This document shows, piece after piece, positions 5,279-8,129 of a stretch of DNA of 8,129 nt (within the stretch, counting starts at the first letter, position 1; each line of letters starts with the position of its first letter). The stretch comes from Chloroflexota bacterium (GTDB lineage: Bacteria > Chloroflexota > Limnocylindria > QHBO01). Made by a program: the position numbers and the translations under genes. The stretch spans positions 1 through 8,129 of the forward strand of contig VBJX01000056.1 of assembly GCA_005879775.1 (NCBI GenBank), in the 5' to 3' direction. Below the pieces are notes generated by a model. That model was not told the DNA's origin. It worked only from the letters and a program-made list of their open reading frames with translations, and searched no databases.

Positions 5279-6904
5279 TTGGTTTCGATTCGCAGCGTCG
5301 GCGCGGCATCCCGCGTCCCGTTCGCGTGGTTCAGCTGGCAGCTGCGCCGCCACCGGGTCTTGACCCGGATCGTGGTTGCCGGCCTTGCCCTCTCCATCGC
5401 GGTCGCCGTTTCGACGAGTGGCGCCGCACAGGCCGGACTCGCATCAGCCAAGCCCGCACCGGCCTCGATCCTGCCCCAGAACGTGGGAGTCGGTGTCCTC
5501 ACGCGGGACGCGGTGACCCTCGATTTCGGGTCGGCGATGAACCGTGCCTCGGTGGAGAGCGCCTTGAGCCTGCGCCCCTCCCAGCCGCTCAGCCTGGCCT
5601 GGAGCGCCGATGGTCGGTACCTCCACCTTGCCGCCAGCCGGCTGTGGCGGACGGACCAGCGCTACCTGGTGGTGGTCGGGACTGCCGCACGCCGAGCCGA
5701 TGGCTGGGCGCTCGAGTGGCCGGTGCAGTTCAGCTTCACCACCCAGACCGCGCCGCGCATCACCGACTTCCGCCTCCGCCTGGCCGGGATCGACACCGAC
5801 CCACGGCCCGACAGCGCGGTGGCGAAGACACCGGTCGTGGATACGGCGGCCGATGCCGCGCTCCCGCCCCCCGACGTGGCCGGCGACATCAGCGCCGGCA
5901 CAACGGTCAGCATCACCTTCGGCGCGGCCATGAACCGTCTCGACGTCGAGCGTGGCTTCAGCCTGACCCCCGCGACCCCGGGCACGTTCGCCTGGAACGG
6001 CCTGACCGTCACCTTCCACCCGCACAGGCGGCTCATCCCGAACGTGCGCTACGCGGTCTCTCTGGCCGGTGTGCACGATGCGGCGGGGAACGTGCTCGGT
6101 GGCGACACCTCGTTCTCGTTCACCACGCGACCGGGCGCGCAGGTCGTCAAGGTGACCCCGGGCAAGGGCGCCCTGAATGTCACGGACCGCTCGGCGGCGG
6201 TCTGGTTCAGCGAGCCGATGAACGCCGCGGCGGTCAACGCGGCGCTCAAGGTGACCGATGCGACCAGCGGCAGGGCGGTCAGCGGCATCACCGCCTGGAA
6301 CGCCACCGCCACGAAGCTGGGCTTTACGCCCACGGCCCCGTTCGCCGCCGGTCACCATTTCACGGTGAGCCTGACAACCGGATCGTCCGACGCCGATGGC
6401 AACCCGCTCACCGCCCTGTGGACCTTCACCACCAAGGCGCCTGTGGTCGCGGTCTATGTCGCCCGGCCGCCGCTCCCGCATCCGCCGGCGTCATCGGACG
6501 CGATCAGCTACGCGCTCAGCCAGATCAACGCCTCGCGCTCCCAGTACGGGCTGGCACCCCTGGCCTACAGCTCGGCGATCGCCGCGGTTGCATCGGCTCA
6601 TGCCTGGGACCAGCTGCAGAACGGCTACTTCAGCCACACCGGGCTGAACGGCTCGACCACGCAGGATCGGCTGCGCGCGGCGGGGATCAGCTTCGGCTGG
6701 TCCGGCGAGAACGAGTGCACCTATTCCGGCTACACCAACCCGATCACCGTGCTGGACAAGTGCCACGCCTATTTCATGTCCGAGCCGTACCCCGGATACG
6801 CCAACCACATCGGCAACATCCTGGGCACGCACTACCACAAGGTGGGGATCGGCATCGCCCAGAGCGGGTCGCACATCATCATCGTCTGGGACTTCACCGA
6901 CTGA
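5279..6904 (+). CDS. Exported protein with three Ig-like (SbsA/Big_5-type) repeats and a C-terminal CAP domain
   Basis: The 541-residue protein begins with a basic stretch (QLRRHR) and a hydrophobic segment (about 30-47) ending in AQA at 50-52, a plausible signal-peptidase site. Three Ig-like repeats follow, at about 62-155, 198-283 and 287-385. Each has a central MN motif (SAMNR, AAMNR, EPMNA) and ends in an FTT strand, as in SbsA-type Ig-like domains. After a proline-rich linker (396-404), residues 408-541 form a CAP (SCP/PR-1/YkwD-like) domain: His441 in SAHAWD, GYFSH with His453, GENE with Glu477/Glu479, HIGNIL from His510 and VGIGIA. Cys480 and Cys495 are the only cysteines, so they may form a disulfide outside the cytoplasm. 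Bacterial CAP domains are common on cell surfaces, but their activity is mostly unknown. It starts at TTG; a later in-frame TTG at 5360 is an alternative. It separates dprA from topA. Confidence 0.88.
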   Translation: MVSIRSVGAASRVPFAWFSWQLRRHRVLTRIVVAGLALSIAVAVSTSGAAQAGLASAKPAPASILPQNVGVGVLTRDAVTLDFGSAMNRASVESALSLRPSQPLSLAWSADGRYLHLAASRLWRTDQRYLVVVGTAARRADGWALEWPVQFSFTTQTAPRITDFRLRLAGIDTDPRPDSAVAKTPVVDTAADAALPPPDVAGDISAGTTVSITFGAAMNRLDVERGFSLTPATPGTFAWNGLTVTFHPHRRLIPNVRYAVSLAGVHDAAGNVLGGDTSFSFTTRPGAQVVKVTPGKGALNVTDRSAAVWFSEPMNAAAVNAALKVTDATSGRAVSGITAWNATATKLGFTPTAPFAAGHHFTVSLTTGSSDADGNPLTALWTFTTKAPVVAVYVARPPLPHPPASSDAISYALSQINASRSQYGLAPLAYSSAIAAVASAHAWDQLQNGYFSHTGLNGSTTQDRLRAAGISFGWSGENECTYSGYTNPITVLDKCHAYFMSEPYPGYANHIGNILGTHYHKVGIGIAQSGSHIIIVWDFTD

Positions 6905-6933
6905 TCGCCCGGTCCGGGACGCCGGAAGTCGGA

Positions 6934-6942
6934 TGCTACACT
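6934..6942 (+). promoter_or_regulatory. Extended -10 promoter (TGCTACACT), likely leaderless, for topA
   Basis: TACACT (6937-6942) is preceded by TGC, matching the extended -10 pattern TGn. It ends nine bases before the topA ATG at 6952, so transcripts should start at or within a few bases of the start codon. No Shine-Dalgarno sequence lies in the gap and no -35 box is evident, as expected for an extended -10 and a leaderless message. The arrangement mirrors the TATAAT site before the gene at 1045. Confidence 0.5.
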
Positions 6943-7053
6943 CCCTGACCGATGCCCCCCAAGAAGCGTTCCCATGGCGATCTGGTGATCGTCGAATCTC
7001 CCGCCAAGGCCAAGACCATCGAACGGTACCTGGGGGACGGCTTCAGCGTGGTT

Positions 7054-7060
7054 GCGGACC
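7054..7060 (+). other. topA: First topA deletion junction
   Basis: Piece 1 ends at SVVA (codon 7054-7056) and piece 2 resumes at LGVD (codon 7061-7063), with only four bases between them. The B. subtilis-type protein has 12 residues here, including the conserved GHVRDLP motif. About 32 bases (a length of 2 mod 3) therefore seem missing. The residue count is from my memory of the family, so the length is approximate. Confidence 0.7.
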
Positions 7061-7609
7061 CTGGGCGTCGACGTGGAGCACGACTTCGCTCCCCGCTACG
7101 AGCCCCTCAAGGAACGCAAGCGGGAGCTCGAGCGGCTCGCTGACCAGGCCCGCAAGGCCGATACGGTCTGGCTGGCGACCGACCTCGACCGCGAGGGCGA
7201 ATCGATCGCCTGGCACATCAGCGAGTACGCCAAGCTGCCGCCCGACCACGTCAAGCGCGTCACCTTCAGCGAGATCACCAAGCAGGCCATCGAGGCGGCC
7301 TTCGCCCATCCCCGCAGCCTGAACCTGGACCTGGTCAACGCCCAGCAGGCGCGCCGCGTGATCGATCGGCTGGTTGGCTACAAGCTCAGCCCCCTGGTCA
7401 GCAGCAAGATCCGCCGTGGGCTCTCCGCCGGCCGGGTACAGAGCGTGGCCGTGCGCCTGGTCGTGGAGCGCGAGCGCGAGATCGAGGCCTTCAAGGCAGA
7501 GGAGTACTGGACCCTGACCGCCGAGCTCGCCCGCCAGGGCGAGCCGCGCAGCTTCCTCGCCGAGCTGACGAAGGTCGACGGCAAGAAGGCGCGCATCGGC
7601 TCCGAGGAA

Positions 7610-7614
7610 CATCC
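7610..7614 (+). other. topA: Second topA deletion junction
   Basis: Piece 2 is collinear with the family to GSEE (ending 7609), and piece 3 resumes at VSRTQQKK (7615 on). B. subtilis-type TopA has about 18 residues between these points, while only five bases remain here. About 49 bases (a length of 1 mod 3) seem lost. This loop is variable among species, so the size is less certain than the frame change. Confidence 0.6.
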
Positions 7615-7716
7615 GTCAGCCGCACCCAGCAGAAGAAGAGCGCCCCGCCGCCGTTCAGCACCAGCACCCTGCAGCAGGAAGCGTCGCGCAAGCTGGGATT
7701 TGGCGCACGGCGCACG

Positions 7717-8129
7717 ATGAGCGTGGCCCAGTCGCTCTACGAGGGCGTCGCACTTCCCGAGGGGCAGGTCGGCCTGATCAGCTATATGCGCACCGATTCG
7801 CTCTCGATCGCCGCGAGCGCGGTGGCCGAGGCGCGGCGCACCATCGGCGAGCGGTTCGGCGCCGACTTCGTGCCCGACAAGCCGAACGCCTTCCGCAACC
7901 GGAGCCGCGGTGCACAGGAGGCCCACGAGGCGATCCGGCCGTCAAGCTTCGCACGCACACCCGATTCGCTGCGCGGCCACCTCAAGGCCGATGAGCTGCG
8001 CCTCTACGAGCTGATCTGGAAGCGCGCCATCGCCAGCCAGATGACGCCGGCACGCTTCGACCAGGTGGGAGTCGACGTCAGCGCAGGCCGATACACCCTC
8101 CACGCCGGAGCGCGGAAGCGCGTCTTCGA
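7717..8129 (+). pseudogene. topA: Third fragment of topA, first possible start after the second lesion (partial)
   Basis: The correct frame resumes at about 7612; its first ATG is 7717, inside the conserved RRTMSVAQSLYEG stretch, so it is not a true start. It overlaps the stop of the middle fragment as ATGA and thus imitates a coupled gene pair. Contents are GLISYMRTDS with the catalytic tyrosine and the arginine two residues after it, GAQEAHEAIRP, and ELRLYELIWKRAIASQMTPARFD. The frame is still open at the window edge, so the rest of domains II-IV and any C-terminal zinc fingers lie outside. Confidence 0.8.

Larger units (their letters stand above)
7052..7720 (+). pseudogene. topA: Middle fragment of topA in the shifted frame
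   Basis: This 222-codon reading frame begins at a TTG that is only an accident of the first deletion. It is genuine topoisomerase I sequence from about 7058 to 7609 (Toprim second half, then the GLSAGRVQS region and VEREREIEAF). After 7610 it is out of frame and becomes an Arg/Ser/Pro-rich tail with no family resemblance, ending at TGA 7718-7720. An automatic caller would probably report it as a separate short gene; it should be read as part of topA. Confidence 0.8.
6952..8129 (+). pseudogene. topA: DNA topoisomerase I, broken by two out-of-frame deletions; runs off the window
   Basis: Type IA topoisomerase I relaxes negative supercoils through a tyrosine-DNA link and is normally essential or close to it. 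Three pieces in order match the family. Piece 1 (6952-7056) carries the first Toprim motif LVIVESPAKAKTIERYLG, with Glu15 and Lys19. Piece 2 (from about 7058, next frame) runs from LGVDVEHDF through the DLDREGE acidic motif (7181-7201), the VNAQQARR and GLSAGRVQSVAVRL motifs to KARIGSEE. Piece 3 (from about 7612, back in the first frame) holds VSRTQQKK, the TSTLQQEASRKLGF motif, active-site YMRTDS (Tyr codon 7783-7785) and AHEAIRP (His codon 7924-7926). Conserved residues are missing at both joins. As written it cannot make an intact enzyme. Because catalytic motifs on both sides are well kept, an assembly or sequencing error is at least as likely as true decay. Confidence 0.88.

Noticed and set aside
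6913..6926. TCCGG/CCGGA inverted repeat after the CAP-domain gene, considered as a terminator
   Set aside because: The stem is only five pairs, there is no T-run, and such GC palindromes are frequent by chance in this composition.
5260..6948. Long + strand frame overlapping the CAP-domain gene
   Set aside because: It is rich in Arg, Pro and Gly with no recognisable domain, while the alternative frame has a signal peptide, three Ig-like repeats and a CAP domain.
7044..7066. Programmed ribosomal frameshifting or an intervening element to explain topA
   Set aside because: Conserved residues are missing at both joins rather than separated by extra sequence, and there is no slippery heptamer; deletion explains the data better.
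1..8129. CRISPR arrays, tRNA or rRNA genes, insertion sequences, toxin-antitoxin or phage genes
   Set aside because: No regularly spaced repeats, cloverleaf-like sequences, transposase motifs or terminal inverted repeats were seen on either strand by eye.

Overview
The window is 8.1 kb of very GC-rich bacterial chromosome. Every gene that can be supported is on the + strand, codons end mostly in G or C, and intergenic gaps are short. The gene families (slipin, CpaE/TadZ-like ATPase with a receiver domain, ComM, DprA, Ig-like plus CAP-domain exported protein, TopA) and the apparently leaderless starts fit a high-GC Terrabacteria lineage. My best guess is an uncultured Chloroflexota, with Actinomycetota or a neighbouring phylum as alternatives. 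This lineage call is inference from protein style, not a search.

Layout: 1-72 is the possible tail of an upstream gene. 127-1014 encodes a stomatin-like SPFH membrane protein. 1045-2232 encodes a receiver-domain/CpaE-type ATPase with a perfect TATAAT just before its start codon. 2233-2411 is the only sizeable gap before the competence genes (about 180 bases); it carries a short direct repeat and a hairpin that overlaps a possible -35 box. 2412-3920 (comM) and 3917-5197 (dprA) form a tight pair joined by an ATGA overlap. 5279-6904 encodes an exported protein with three Ig-like repeats and a C-terminal CAP domain. 6952 to the window edge is topA, broken by two out-of-frame deletions.

Functionally, comM (branch-migration helicase) and dprA (ssDNA-binding RecA loader) act on incoming single-stranded DNA during natural transformation. 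The order comM-dprA-topA is a familiar bacterial arrangement; here the CAP-domain gene sits between dprA and topA. The slipin and the CpaE-like protein are both envelope-associated types, but nothing in the window shows that they work together, and no other Tad pilus gene is present.

Most of the window is ordinary housekeeping DNA and I see no undescribed defence, mobile or RNA system. The points most worth a second look are the doubly deleted topA (artefact or real), the CpaE-like protein whose P-loop lysine is replaced while its receiver domain looks intact, the two leaderless-type promoters, and the inverted repeat in front of comM.
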